Assembly (NCBI GenBank): GCA_019321725.1
Contig: CM033110.1
Coordinates: forward strand, 23,491,210-23,555,209
DNA length: 64,000 nt
Direction of reading: 5' to 3'
Source: Paulownia fortunei
Taxonomy: Eukaryota > Streptophyta > Magnoliopsida > Lamiales > Paulowniaceae
The notes below the pieces were generated by a model. It searched no databases. It was not told the DNA's origin and saw only the letters and a program-made list of their open reading frames with translations. A program made the translations under genes and the position numbers. Shown in pieces: positions 47,548-60,203 of the stretch. Every line of letters begins with the position of its first letter. Position 1 is the first letter of the stretch.

Positions 47548-50135
47548 TCAGCTCACCTGCTCTCCAATTAAATCTAAGCCCACTACTAAAAAGGACAACC
47601 CCTGAAACAGCAAGTAATAGAAATGAATCCCTTGAGCTGATAACAGGCTTCTTGCAGCTGCAGTGAGCAGAAGAAAAGCAAGTGCAAGTTCCTTCCTGTA
47701 TATCCTGTTTTTCTTCTTTACTACAGGTGTCTTTTGCTCATTTAGTTTGCCGAGCATTTCTAGGCCAGATTCAGAAAGCCTTCTCTGAATCTTCTCTTCA
47801 TTCAGAGTTTTGGATTCCCTCTCAGCAAGACTTAGCAAGTCTGATTCTGATGCCCTGCCGGTTTTCTTTGTTACCACCCATTCATAAGCACTTCCAAGTT
47901 GAAATAGCCCTGAGACCATTGCATTGAACTTTGTGACAGACATAGTGTTTTCAAAGAGTAGGTACGGCATGAGAAAGGGGAAAGATTTTGGTGCTGGCAG
48001 GATGTTAAGAATTGACATGACAATGGGCACGTAACAAATCACCCATGCTGGTAACTCAGCTTCTGGTATGAACATAGTCAGTGGGAGTATGATACAGAAT
48101 AGTGTGAATGAGTAAAAGGGAAGTATAAGTTTCCTTAGGAGAAAGAATAGGAATATCAGATTTGCCTTCTTCCAGGCTGATATCTGCAGGAGTAACAATA
48201 ACAATAACAAGAAGGAAAAACTTAGTGAAATGCTGAGATTTTATAGTTTAAATGAATTGACTACAAGAAAAGGAAGGAGATATCTAATATACCTTGGAAG
48301 TTAAGATTGCAGGGAGGCATAACCTGAAGAGCTGCATTGGGCCCGAATGCCAACGATGCTGTTGCTTCTTGTATGCTTCATACGACTCTGGCAACTCACA
48401 AAGCACCTTAACATCATTGAGGAAAATGAACTTCCATCCATTTAAGTGGGCTCGAACTGCTATGTCCATGTCCTCTACTGTTGTCCTTTCAAGCCAGCCA
48501 CCAGAATCCTCTAAGGCCTTGATCCTCCAGACACCAGCAGTCCCATTGAACCCAAAGAAATTGAGGAAAAGACCGTTTACTTGCTGTTCTACCTCAAAAT
48601 GGAAGCACAAATTGATGTTCTGGAGTCTAGTAAGTAAATTTTCATCCTTGTTCACAAACGTCCACCGAGCCTGGACAAGTCCTAAATTGGGATTTCCCTG
48701 AAATGAGGTAACAAGAACCTTAAGAAAACTTAGTACAATGATGATGTATTAAAGGAACAATTGCTCAATTGGAGATGTGTGGGTCACTACCTTGAAATGA
48801 GGTACCGTCAGTTTAAGGAAATCAGGATTGGGTTGGAAGTCTGCATCTAATATTGCAGCATATTCATAGTCTTTGACATAGTCACAAGCCATGGCTGATT
48901 TAAGGTTGCCAGCTTTGTAACCGGTTCTGATAAACCGATGTCTATAGACTATGTTAACCCCTTTTTCTTTCCACGACATGACTTCATCCCTTATCAAATG
49001 CTGTAAAAGTTCATCATCTGAATCATCCAAGACTTGAACCAGAAAGCGGTCCTTGGGCCAATCTAGCTGGCAAGCAGCAGCAATTGATTGCTCATATACC
49101 TTCAATTTCATAAAATGTTAAACCAAATTAGTACACTTGATGATGGTGAAAGGAAAAAGTAAGTAATCATGGACACAAATTTGGAATTTCGTACAATTGT
49201 TACAAGTGTAAAAAATTCTACAAATATAGTCAATTTAAAAGATCAGAAGCTACGGCAGAACTCTTTTAGCTAATTATCACTTAATCACAAAAATCTACTC
49301 CTAAAAGACCCCCTTATATTTGACAGATCACCCCAAGATTTCTATCTGATCAAAGGCATTCAATATTATAATTTTCAGATGCAACAAGAATTCACAGAAA
49401 AGAAGCGTAAATGATTGACATGATAACAGAAAACAGCAGGTATGTGGAAAGAAAAAGGAATAATACAGCTCTGTTTTAGCTTTCTTTCATTACCTCTTTC
49501 TCATTGCACATGGGAATCTGAACAAGAACCATAGGGAAACTTGATCCATCCTCGATGTCATATGGCTCCTCTTCTACAACAGGCTTCAACTTCTTGAACT
49601 TAATCCAGAAACACCCCAAACATTGAACAAAGCGATCCAGCGATTGAATCATGAAAAGCACAATACAAAACTTGGAAAGTGTAAAAATCAAAGGGGCAAC
49701 ATAATCAACTCTAAAATTCAGCCAAGCCATGTAAGACCACTGCACCAGATTCTGAACCTCCCATGGATTTACCAAGCTCAAATCCCATTTATTGAAATAA
49801 GCAAAGATTTCTAACACCAAGGCGATCACTGAAATAGCAAGAAATGCTTTTATAAATATATACAATCTCCCCCTGTATCTCGGGTCCTCTTCGTTTGGAT
49901 CCGATGAGGCAATGCGCTTCTTGATGGACCCAAAAACTGTCCACAGACTCACTGCTAGCCATGGAATGCAGGCTAAAATTCTGTGTGCTTTCAAGAGAAG
50001 AACCCAAGTGAATTGCTTGGGGCTTGCAGCTTTTTGTTTCTCCTGAAACATTGATCCAGCACTTGAGTCATTCAGCTCTATCAAAGAGATGTTCTCAGGC
50101 TTCTCAAGTGTGACTACCACAGTGTTTGGGGCCAT
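47548..50135 (-). CDS. CSLC: Cellulose synthase-like C (CSLC) xyloglucan backbone glucan synthase
   Basis: Four exons: 50135-49494, 49099-48791, 48697-48293 and 48183-47548. They close in phase to 663 residues, near the usual length of about 690. CSLC enzymes in the Golgi polymerise UDP-glucose into the beta-1,4-glucan backbone of xyloglucan. The GT2 catalytic motifs are present: LDDSDDE (238-244, first Asp), LDADFQPN (about 295, DxD), TVEDMD (base Asp at about 393) and [14 protein letters not shown] (429-433, QxxRW). Two hydrophobic segments precede the catalytic domain (about 45-65 and 90-115) and several follow it (about 455-560 and 625-660), as in CSLC proteins. The segment [20 protein letters not shown] spans the exon 1/2 junction and is a CSLC hallmark. 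The C-terminal [17 protein letters not shown] block is also typical. Which CSLC paralogue (4, 5, 6, 8 or 12) cannot be settled here. Confidence 0.95.
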
Positions 50136-50420
50136 TGATAAATGGAAAATTCCAACCCAAGGAGATGATCAAAGGCAACCCAAATGGAAATCTTGGAAAA
50201 AGAAACAATGGGTTGACCTCAGAAATTTCAGCTGGGAGCTTTATACACTGTCAGCCATCATTTTCTTGGTACAGAAACAGAAAAGACAGTACTATACTGT
50301 GACATAATAGTTACATAAATATACTGTTTCACTAAAATCTGGATCTCAAACAGAAAAAGAATGGCACAGACTCCAGAAATTCAGTTGGAACTCTGTTATC
50401 AATTTCCAAGTCAAACAATA

Positions 50421-50448
50421 GGGAGAGGGAGAGGGAGAGGGAGAGGGA
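50421..50448. repeat. (GGGAGA)n hexamer repeat upstream of CSLC
   Basis: Four and a half copies of GGGAGA on the plus strand, about 290 bases upstream of the CSLC ATG. On the gene's strand it is a TCTCCC pyrimidine tract in the leader or promoter. Confidence 0.9.
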
Positions 50449-52409
50449 ATATGCTTGTGTGAACTAATAAAGAAGCTGGAAGAATGCAAATTACAGGTTC
50501 CACTGTCAGTGGTGAGGCAGATGGAAGGTTCAGGGCTTAATTTAAAAAATTTGGCAAGAATCCTACAATAAAATAATCCATTGTGTTTTTTAATCAATCT
50601 TTAATGTGCAACAAAATTAATTCAGGCGCCAGTCAAACTGAAAAGTGTGCGTTTTGTTGCTTCCTTTTTCCACTTTTTTTACAACCAATCTTTCCATTTC
50701 ATATGGCTGCTGCTAGAAAACTCACAAGATTCACCACTCAAAGTGTCGGTGTCAATTAACAAGCAGTTAATGACAACTAATTACAGCCAAATTGCAGATA
50801 TAATCCCCCTAGCCCCAGTTGAGAACCTTCATGTCTTGTCTGGTGACCTGTAATCCCTGTAATATAGTACTTTTATTTCTTTATTTTTTTTGTTCAAGGA
50901 CGGTTGTTTATGATTGGTAAAAGAGACTTGTCCCCCTACCTCGATATTCTTGCTTACCAATTTTTTTCTTTTAACTTGTTTTTTGAAATTTGGTAGAGAG
51001 AGCTAAAATTGTTAGATATTGAATATATGGAAATTGTCGCAATTTAAAATTTTACAAATTTCTTGGTCGAACAAAAGTGTTAAAATTAAAAATTAATGCT
51101 AAATAAAAAGAGTAGTTCAAAGATACTTTATGATTTATCGGACCATACTATTTAGTTTTCACAAAGCGCACTAAACCATTATTATAATCTTGAAAACTAT
51201 ATAAGTAAAATCACACAATTGATTTTATTATTACACATTAGAATAGTTCTAGTCAATTTGATTTCCCATTTTAAAGTCTTGAACAATGACATATAAATTC
51301 CCTTAAAATAATAAAGATTCCATTGATTTGATTTTCCATGTGACAAGTTTTAGCAAATCAGATTTGAGTTACTAAAAATTAAGGTTTAAAGATTCGACAT
51401 GTTGGATTGTAATCTCACCAAAATATGTGATTTCGTCTGATTTTATATTAATTTCATTAGTTAGTTTTAATATAGGTTAACCCAACATTTTAAAAATCAT
51501 TGCCATTGATAGTCATCAATATCATTATGCATTTATTAATATACTTGATTATTTCTCTAAAAAAAATTCACCTAAAGGCCTTGAACTATGAAATATAAAT
51601 TCATATACTACTTAAAAAACAACTACTATAATTAATGTTGAAACAATATAAGAAAAATTCAATTTTATTTTGATGACTCAACATTTAACTATTTTTAGGG
51701 AATTATTGAATTCCGCGTGTTAAAAGTCTTCAACTGCAAGATTTAATTCATACTTCATCTGACCTTTTTGACCTCCAACCATGTCATGGATTATTCCAGC
51801 AATCATGAGTTTGCAGTACTTAAAACTTACCAATGGTAAGGGTGACTTTCAAAGTTGAAATAAGGTAAAGTCAATATTCTGATCATCCTATTTTAATTCC
51901 TAGGTAAAAAGAAAAAGGAAATATTAAGTGCAGTGTCAATAAAGATTGAAAATTTTGAATGTCCAATCAACTCTAAATAAATTGATGTTCCTAAGACTAG
52001 CCAAAAAAATTTGTTTAATTAAAGTACATGGGTTGTCTTATACTGTATATTACAATATAAGTTATTCGGATAAAAATAATTGTACCCAAAAAAAAAAAAA
52101 AGGAATTTTTGCAAGTTTTAAATAGCTGAACTTCAATAAGTGAGAAATTGTTTAAGGGAAAAGTCAGCATCCAAATTGCAAAACACGCAGAGAAAATCAA
52201 AGCAAAATAGAGAATTATGGGATGTAATAATGGCCGAAAGAAGAAAAAGACAGATTATGTAATGACCTGGAAGCAGCCATGAAGTTGAGTTTGGAGTTTC
52301 GATTGTAAGACCAAATTTTTGTTCTTTTCTCTCCACAACATGTGCAGAGTAAATGCCAAGTTTATAAAGACAGCTGCAATTCTTCTGTGTCAGACTATAA
52401 TTTACGAAG

Positions 52410-52412
<3 letters not shown>

Positions 52413-52449
<37 letters not shown>

Positions 52450-52471
52450 TTATTTATTTATTTATTTATTA
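52413..52471. repeat. (AT)n followed by (TTTA)n microsatellite
   Basis: About 16 AT dinucleotides run straight into about six TTTA tetramers. This is simple sequence in a gene-free region. Confidence 0.95.
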
Positions 52472-55225
52472 CCATCTATAACTCGCAAGAGAGTAAGATC
52501 TTTGAAAATTCATTAGATTTACCAATTTTATTTGTTATTCATCGTCAAAGTAGGTTATGATTTACACTCAAAACACTACCATAATATTGATATAAATGTC
52601 ATCAGATTCACACATGCGCCTTGACGATAATATAGAATTCCCACTAAAGATAGATAGTTTTTTAAAATTAACAAATTCATTTTCTTTTTTTATCATAATA
52701 ATGTAAGCATCAATCTACAATGATGGATAATAACACAACATTGACAATGTCACCCACTAATTAGTCTCAATATTTAAGTACACAAACAAGATGGGATTTT
52801 AATTTTTCAGAAAAATACAAAGCCCAGTGCTAAAAATTTCAATTTTATGTACATGTATGATTTGGTTTTGGCACAGAAAGGGGTGGGGTGGGGTGGGCAT
52901 TGTAATAATTTTTTTTGAATTTTTTAAGATAACTCGAATAAAACATAATATTAATCTTGTATATATCTTTTATATATAGTATTGTGACAAAATCTCTCGA
53001 ATCTTTCCTTAATAAAGCGAAATAATTTTGAATTTTTTATATTTATTTTAATAAGATTTAATTATAGTAACTTTTTTTTTTCAATATATATATATATATA
53101 ATTTTACTAGATAATATAATTTTTATTGATAATTTTCACACATAAATGTATTATTTTTATAAAATAATTGGATAATTTATATTGATATATTCCCGAATGA
53201 ATTGTGAATTTTAAAAATAATTTTTTTATATTAAAGAGATTTTATTGAACTTTTTCTAAATTATCTTGAAAAATACCTAAATTATAAATTTTAAAAATTA
53301 ATGATTTATTTCCGAATTTCAAATTTATTACTATGACAGAGAGGGGGAGGGGGGGGGGGAGGGGGTAACTCCCCACTCCACCGTACCCCAACCCCAACCA
53401 CAGATAGTTCTTCATATGACGTGAGACAAACATCAAATGAAAAGTTTGTTTCTCACAGGAGACATGCAAGGGTGTATTTTTGTGAATAATATCATTAATT
53501 GAATCTGATATACAAATTAAGATGCCCATGTTTGACCATTTTATTTTTGGCACCGTTCACGCCATGATTGAGTCCACAACACAATTTTCTCTCCTTAGAT
53601 CAAAAAAACGTGTCGCAAATTTCAGATTTAGATCCACTAATCACCAAACAGTCAAACAATGTTACGTGAAAGAATTGAAGTACCATTGCAAAATTATTAT
53701 TTTTTTCAAGATTTTTATTTAATATAACATTACAAATTTCAAAATAATTAATCTACTTATGGGAAACTCAATAAGCCAGCCAGCCAGCCAGATTTGTTTC
53801 AGCTTTCAAGTTGACCATTTAAATTTTTAATTTTACCTTAAAACTCCACAAAATCAGTTCACACTAACAAGAATTTTTCAACCCCCTTTAAAGTCAATTA
53901 AGCATGGTTTACAGATACTTAAGACTATGTTTTTTATGATTCTGAATCTTTTTTTTTTTTCTGTCATCATTGACATTAAATAATAAATAACACCTTAATT
54001 TTCAATGAAATGATATATAGTAGTATATTAGTAATTAAATTGGCTGATATATCACCTACCTCTACGTGTACATGCACCGTCTCCATGCGTGTACAAAAAT
54101 CAGTGCATCTTATAGAGTCCAAGCAAATTATAGCATATTTGTTTATTTCTATTTCTAAACCAGGTAAAGTGTCATCATCAATAAATATATTATAAATATT
54201 TTTCATTTTTTTATCATTTCTTTTAATTTTCATAAGAAATAAATGTAATTGGATGAACTTATATAATTAATATTTACATTAATTTACTCTAAAAAGAAAA
54301 TACACAAAATCTTCCCAAAACAACTAAAATGGATTCATTTTTTTGGGGAAAAAAATGCTGATTTCACATAATCTATAATTAAATGACCTTTTTTTTTTCT
54401 ATTTCACTTTACACTTTATTTTAACACACACCATAATTATTATTATTAATTTTTTTTAAAAAAAAAACAGTCATTTTCCACAAAATATCCAGTAGAAAAA
54501 CAGGGCTCGCGTAGTTATGGAGACTGGATGGTGATGCACCCCATCCACCAAGCAATGCACCATGACCCTCACCCATCCGAGCCCACCAGGCACCAGCTTA
54601 CCTCTTTACACTCTTCTCAAAACCATTTTCTTACAAGAAGATAGGGAGGGGCGACCACATGTGACCATTTTACCCATCACGCACTCCCATGTGACAAGCT
54701 ACCCTGTTCTTGGCTGTACCAATAATTTATCTTAGCATCAAAAAATCTAATTATAAATACTTATTTTCTAATATAATTTCTCTGCATAAACACTTGAACC
54801 ATTGCTTGGCGTAATCACAAATCAGACAGTATTTGCTTGCGAAAAAGTACACTGCATTAATAACCATGTTGCTTGGTTGATTAGTGGGAGCAACACCTCA
54901 TAACAGCATCTGCTCCACATGCAACTGTTTTAAATTATTATTTTTATTTATTTCCATAATTAATAAACTATTGTGTCATTAAATCATATGGGGCATGCCA
55001 AAATCACACTGTTAACAGCAATTACAAACCTACAATTTGGCACAAAGACATGCCAAAATCACAATTTTGTATCTCATATTGTATCACACTTCATAAATAT
55101 AAATCAAATGAATATAACTCACTGCGAATGTATATTTAACGATATATTTTATATATATTTAATGTATATATATAAAATTAATGTATATATATAAAATATA
55201 ACAACAAGATATAATATTAATTTGA

Positions 55226-55235
55226 AATAGGAAAT
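55226..55235. repeat. Left target-site duplication of the SINE
   Basis: AATAGGAAAT directly precedes the SINE 5' end and matches 55526-55535 at nine of ten positions. Confidence 0.8.
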
Positions 55236-55525
55236 GCCCGAGGTACAGCTCAAATGGTGGAACTATCAACTTGAATTCGCTTCCAACGGAAGGGTGGGGG
55301 TTCGAATTCTGGTGGGAACTTACGGCTGAATTTCGGTATGAAGCAATCACTGTAGATTGAGCTCATTGTGCGACAGAAGTATACAGTTTTTGTTAGGAAC
55401 CTGGAGCCAGATGAGACATATCTCGCGATTTAACCCCTCCAATATGTTAGGGGCAGGTGTCTTGAAGGTTTAAAATTAATTCAACGAAGTTGAGATATCT
55501 GAATTATAAAAAAAAAAAAAATTAT
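55236..55525 (+). mobile_element. tRNA-derived SINE retroposon
   Basis: The 5' part carries RNA polymerase III promoter boxes. The A box is TACAGCTCAAATGG at 55244-55257. The B box is GGTTCGAATTC at 55299-55309, about 42 bases downstream. A non-tRNA body of about 190 bases follows, then a tail of 14 A. The element is bracketed by a near-perfect 10-bp target-site duplication: AATAGGAAAT at 55226-55235 and AATAGGAGAT at 55526-55535 (one mismatch). Size, order of parts and A-rich tail fit plant tRNA-derived SINEs, which are copied by LINE reverse transcriptase. It has no coding capacity. The plant SINE family cannot be named without a library search. Confidence 0.88.
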
Positions 55526-55535
55526 AATAGGAGAT
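55526..55535. repeat. Right target-site duplication of the SINE
   Basis: AATAGGAGAT shortly follows the poly-A tail and pairs with the left copy at 55226-55235. Confidence 0.8.
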
Positions 55536-55873
55536 CCAGAAGTGACGGACAAAGGGATAAGAACAGCAAAGTTTTAACTGCAGATAAACGGATAAGCCAA
55601 AGTGAGAAATTAATGTGAGCATATACCTTGACGGAGATTCTTAAGCATAAAAGGAAAATGGTTTGTGAATGGCCCATATCCAGCATGCTGGGCCTTTGTG
55701 TTTTATGGAAATTGATATACAGGGTGGTAGGGATAGGTAACGGACATCCAAGTCCTGTTACTGTCAAATTGGCACTGCAATGGGCCAACTGACGCAAGTT
55801 AGAACGTGAAAGAGCGCCCTCAAAACCCGTTATTGGAACATTACACATGAACATGAAAATGAAGGATTTATCC

Positions 55874-56232
55874 GGTGTGTGGCTAAATTTATTTAAAATA
55901 ATTATAAATCAATACATATTATAAGATATTTTTAAAATTTATAAGGTGTTATTTTTTTTATAAATAATTTTTAAAAGTATTTGAATAAAATAAAATCATG
56001 AAAGTTGTAAGATGTTAATAATTGTAATTTTATAATTATTATAATAAAAATATAAAAAATATTAATATCTTAAAAATAAGTAGGATCTCTTTATTTTTAT
56101 TAAAGGGCTTATGAAATAATATCTTATTTTAAGAGGCCTCCTAAAATATTTTTTGAACATTGTAGAATAAGTTATAAATTCACAAATAACGTATTAGATC
56201 TTTTAAAAAGTTTATAAGTTCACTCAAACACC
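55874..56232. mobile_element. Possible MITE-like element with imperfect inverted ends
   Basis: The left edge begins GGTGTGTGGCTAAATTTAT. The right edge, read on the other strand, begins GGTGTTTGAGTGAACTTAT. About two thirds of the first 20 positions match. The interior is about 360 bases of AT-rich noncoding DNA. No convincing target-site duplication was seen, so this is tentative. Confidence 0.35.
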
Positions 56233-57285
56233 ACCTATATCCATAATAATGAAAAATTTGTGAAAATAAAAGTACCAACATGGAGGAAACATGAAATTTC
56301 ATCATTCGGAGCCTGTTAAGCAGATACTTTGCAGTTTGAAAGCAATAGCAAACAAGGGGATGATGTGTTGTAAAATAGGTTGGAGTGTAAAAGGCAAAAT
56401 AATAAAATCATGACTAATTTTGCCGGCTGAATTTTAAATAACGACAACTTTCGATGTTGAGGTATTTTAGAGAACATTTTACTGTGTTTTTATACGATTT
56501 CAAAATTCTATAAAAAATACTTCAAATGATTCTTTATTATTCAACAATAATATTATATTACTTGGTCTCATATTGCATGATGAGTAGTTATTCTTCATTG
56601 TAAAATACTTAAAAACATAATTTCAATTTCGTCTAAAATTTACGGATTTTCTCGCTTCCATGGGATCCAGCAAGATGCCTAATTGGAGTACAATTTTTCG
56701 ATTCTGTATATAAGCCGCTGCACAACTGAATGAACAACTATATAACGGTGGACCAAGATGTTGAAGTCCAAAGAAAAGAACAAAGAGTGACAGTAGAAAG
56801 GTAAGGAAAAAGGTTCAATTCCATGATATGATAAAAAGCTAGGACGACCAAATCCTTAACCTTTGGTATTTAAGGAAGGTAGATGTGATTTCAAAATTTA
56901 CAAAAAATTGATTGGAGAGAACTAAGATAGTATTTACCAAGAATTCTCATAGCAACTACTATTTATCTTCACTAGTAAAACAATCATTAGTGGAGTTAGG
57001 ATTACCCAACATAGTCATTCCGATGCTCAAATCAGTCCCTCAATATCTTAATATATATATATATATATATATTCTTTGATAATTTAACAAAATTAAAGAA
57101 TAAATAAACTTTCATGAAGTAGGTTATAATTAGATGATTTTCTTTAAGTTTTGGCATACCAAATCTAATAGGTTATCAAATTATATATTTATATCAAACC
57201 TTTCGACTCAAATGGTTAAATTTTATGGAATCCCAGAGCAGAGTAATAGGAATTTGAGAATGGACCAGACCTCTTGCAGTTCCTC

Positions 57286-57307
57286 TTCCGGTGCCCTTCC
57301 GGTGCCC
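57286..57307. repeat. 11-bp perfect tandem duplication
   Basis: TTCCGGTGCCC occurs twice head to tail. It stands out in AT-rich surroundings and has no evident function. Confidence 0.9.
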
Positions 57308-57955
57308 TAGTTTGCCACAGTAAAGTGCTCAACCATGGCTGCTAAGTCACAATTTGTGTAAATTGCTTAAACTGTAAGAATCTCTCAGTTCCAGAACTAA
57401 CAAAAACTGACAGCACCTAACTCCAAAGGGAAGTTCCAAATAGCACTTGTCAACCTGACTTCTTGGTCCTTTCATAATCATCTCAATTTTTTTGGTCTGA
57501 ACTAAGACTTGAGAGTGATGAACCCGCAGTTTAAGATTCCCATTGCAAATCAAACACCTCAAAAGGTTAATGTCAAGAAAGAAAAAGGATGGTACAAATT
57601 GCTCTAATTTTTTCCCAATGAATCCAGGAATCAAGATTTTAACTCAAACATCTTCTGGCAGTTTTACTCTGATAATTCCACTCCCTTTCTATTGGTTTCT
57701 CCTTTCTTTTGTTTTTTCCTCCTCTGAAGCTAAAAGATGCCATGCCAATAGCCAATGAATTTTCCATTCTTGCCCATGTACATTCAGATTTGTCTGCTCT
57801 CCTAAAAAAATACCTCCCCAGCCACATTCATTCAAAAGGAAACTACATGAAAAAATAAAAGAAAAAATGATATCATAGAAATGCAGCTGATATTTTACAT
57901 TTTTTCCGATTTTTGAGTTTCCTTATGGGTGATTTTTCTCATTATGTTCACATAT

Positions 57956-58041
57956 TCAGACAAAAACTGGAGTATCGAACAGCTTCCCAGGGCCAACACA
58001 ACTGACATGAGCAATAACAGCTCTGGCATTTTTCTTTATTC
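57956..58041 (-). other. Orphan terminal-exon-like stretch, unidentified
   Basis: On the minus strand TTTCTTTCTAG precedes an 86-base stretch that reads IKKNARAVIAHVSCVGPGKL then FDTPVFV and stop, entering in phase 1 or with two leading bases. Its composition looks coding, but I could not find upstream exons in phase and do not recognise the protein. It may be a gene fragment, a 3' exon of an unannotated transcript, or chance. Confidence 0.25.
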
Positions 58042-58173
58042 CTAGAAAGAAAAAGACCTTCATTGAGAGCTGTCAACTGTTGAAAACAAATGGTACGGCA
58101 CAAAAATAAATATTCATTGCTGGGTGAATAACTTTGTTTCAAGCCTAGGATGCACATTGGACTGGGTACGGAG

Positions 58174-58237
58174 GCCTTGTCATATCATAGGAAAATAACA
58201 AACACGCCTTGTCATATCATCGGAAAATAACAAACAC
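58174..58237. repeat. 32-bp tandem duplication, one mismatch
   Basis: Copies at 58174-58205 and 58206-58237, each beginning GCCTTGTCATATCAT and ending AACAAACAC. They differ at one base (A versus C), which suggests a recent duplication. Confidence 0.95.
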
Positions 58238-59780
58238 TACCAAAAATAATTGCATATAATCTCTTCAGCAAGTGAAAGTAGACCAAAAGCAAGGTACAAA
58301 TTACATATGGTGTAATTTAGGAGCCATGAATCAAGGGCATACTCATAACATCATAAACAAATGTGGACAACCAATCAAAAGTACAATGAGAACGAACATG
58401 TATGACATCAACTAGAGGCAAGCACTGAGCGATTGTTGTATCTCCTTTCCGGGGTACACGACAACCAAAGGCTTACACCACAGCTTATCCAAGGTTGACG
58501 AACAGGATATAACAAAATTGAAGTCTGAAATTTCAGACTCAAGTTTTTTTGCAAAAAAAACAAATTTTAAGACACCAAAGCATACTAATTCTGCTTTAAA
58601 CTTATATCAGGTGGTTATCCATATCCTTTCGTGGAACTCCTGCCCCAACAATTCTCACATACGAAACACTTAAAAGATGTTGGTTACGCAGCCTTGAAGT
58701 TAGCAAACTATTCTTACATCCTGAGGAAAAAGGCCATCTTATTTTGTACAACAATATTAGGTAAAACTTGGATTGTGAGACGGCCACACAATTATAGAGA
58801 AGGACTAAAATAGTTTTCACTTTTGATCGCATAACTCACTGTAAGCTGCAAATATTTGTAAGTTTGTATTATGGAACCCAAACAGCCAAAAGATTGCTAT
58901 ACTCCAAATACGTTTTCTTAATATCTACACCTGCTGGTGAAACTAATCCTTAGTGACAGGAAAAACAACAATTTATCAGAAATAAGCAAGAGCTTCCATG
59001 ACATGAGGCAACTTTTTGGATTGGAAGATGATGCACTGAAAAATCAAGTATAGTTCTCAAAACCTGCTCCCAATCTAATTAAATATGCTGTGCATAAAAT
59101 TCATGTTAAAATATGAGGGCAAACAGCAAAGGCAGGACAGTCACAACAATGCAAAAAATGATCATAATGTCTATATGAGTATTCCTACAACTACCTCCAT
59201 GAGTGATGGATTTGGAAAATATAAGTTGCCAATGTTATAATGGGAATAAAGCATGCTAATATGTGGAAATGCATAAGATTGTTACCTTTTATAATTCCTC
59301 AAATAACAAGATATTGAATCAGTGCAGAGCGGCAATAGAACAAACCATAGGATGATTTTAACATGAAATATGAACAAAACTAATTCACAAAATTTCTGAA
59401 TTTCCTGGAACTCCAAAATCATCAATAATCAAGCTGAAAACAACATACGTTACAGGGGAAATTGTATAATATAACAGCATAACTGACCTTTAAAACCTCA
59501 CCATCCTTTATCAGTGGCTAGACTTTATTACTACTTTCAATGCGGCTGAGACAGCAACTCAACTCTAAGAGTTCTAAAATTTGGTCATCAATAATAGCAG
59601 AACAAGTACTCTTAAGTCTTCTCTTAATACAATCCAACTCCACCAGCCCGAAAATCAAACTAACAATCTTAAACAGAAATTCTCTCTTAGAACAAATATC
59701 AAACAGTTACACATAACAACAATTGGAACCACTCAAACTTACACACGCCCTCTATTCTGCTAAGACTCAACAATCAAACA

Positions 59781-60203
59781 TCAAAATTCAATCTTTCCAG
59801 CATCAGTTGCCTTGGGGTAACCATTATACTCCAATTTTAAATTCAAACTAGCACAAATAGCCCTAAACTTTAACCTTAATGAGTCCATCATATCGGAAAC
59901 CGACTCTTTTTCCGGCTCCAAAATCGGGTACTTCCGAAGCAAGTCATCCATCTGCTTGATTGTTTTCTGGATTCGAGCCGATATGCAATTGGGATCGACC
60001 CGAATCGCGGAGTTCCAAACATCGACGCAGCCTCTGTAAAAGCCCAATTCCTCGCCCACTTCGAACCCGGTTTTCAGGCCCACTTGTTGGCCTTCTTCCT
60101 TTCCCGAGATCAACCCGTCTGCATAGCCCTCATCGTAACCTTCTTTGAAGTGCGTTTCTTCTAAATTTAAAGAGGATTCGAATATGTCTTCAATGGAGTC
60201 CAT
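59781..60203 (-). CDS. LTO1: LTO1-like protein with Yae1/Lto1 deca-GX3 repeat
   Basis: Single exon, 140 residues, starting MDSIEDIFESSLNLEETHFK. Residues about 21-58 form the deca-GX3 motif of the Yae1/Lto1 family, with glycine every fourth residue: EGYDEGYADGLISGKEEGQQ, then VGLKTGFEVGEELGFYRGC. In yeast and animals Lto1 and Yae1 form an adaptor. It brings the ABC protein Rli1/ABCE1 to the cytosolic iron-sulfur targeting complex, and so supports ribosome recycling. The C-terminal part has RLKFRAICASLNLKLEYNGY, as in plant homologues. The plant function is inferred from family membership. ATG 60203 is the first in frame and gives the conserved N-terminus. Length is normal. Confidence 0.9.
   Translation of the reverse strand: MDSIEDIFESSLNLEETHFKEGYDEGYADGLISGKEEGQQVGLKTGFEVGEELGFYRGCVDVWNSAIRVDPNCISARIQKTIKQMDDLLRKYPILEPEKESVSDMMDSLRLKFRAICASLNLKLEYNGYPKATDAGKIEF

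Larger units (their letters stand above)
50136..55225. other. Long AT-rich intergenic region with simple repeats, no gene seen
   Basis: About 5 kb upstream of CSLC. It holds the CSLC leader/promoter, a (GGGAGA)n tract at 50421-50448, (AT)n plus (TTTA)n at 52413-52471, and a G-rich patch at 53341-53366. It also has a (GCCA)4 tract at about 53775-53791 and a short GC-richer patch near 54500-54720. No coding exon with a recognisable domain was found on either strand. Confidence 0.5.
55536..59780. other. Intergenic region with small repeats and one orphan exon-like stretch
   Basis: About 4.2 kb before the LTO1 gene's stop codon. It contains a possible inverted-end element (55874-56232), a TA run at about 57052-57070, an 11-bp tandem repeat (57286-57307), a terminal-exon-like stretch (57956-58041, minus) and a 32-bp tandem duplication (58174-58237). 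No complete gene recognised. Confidence 0.45.

Noticed and set aside
52319..52560. Plus-strand open frames reading IYIYIY
   Set aside because: Translation of the (AT)n/(TTTA)n microsatellite, not a gene.
55522..55854. 110-codon minus-strand open frame next to the SINE
   Set aside because: No recognisable domain, no homology I can name, and no splice or leader support. It probably arises by chance.
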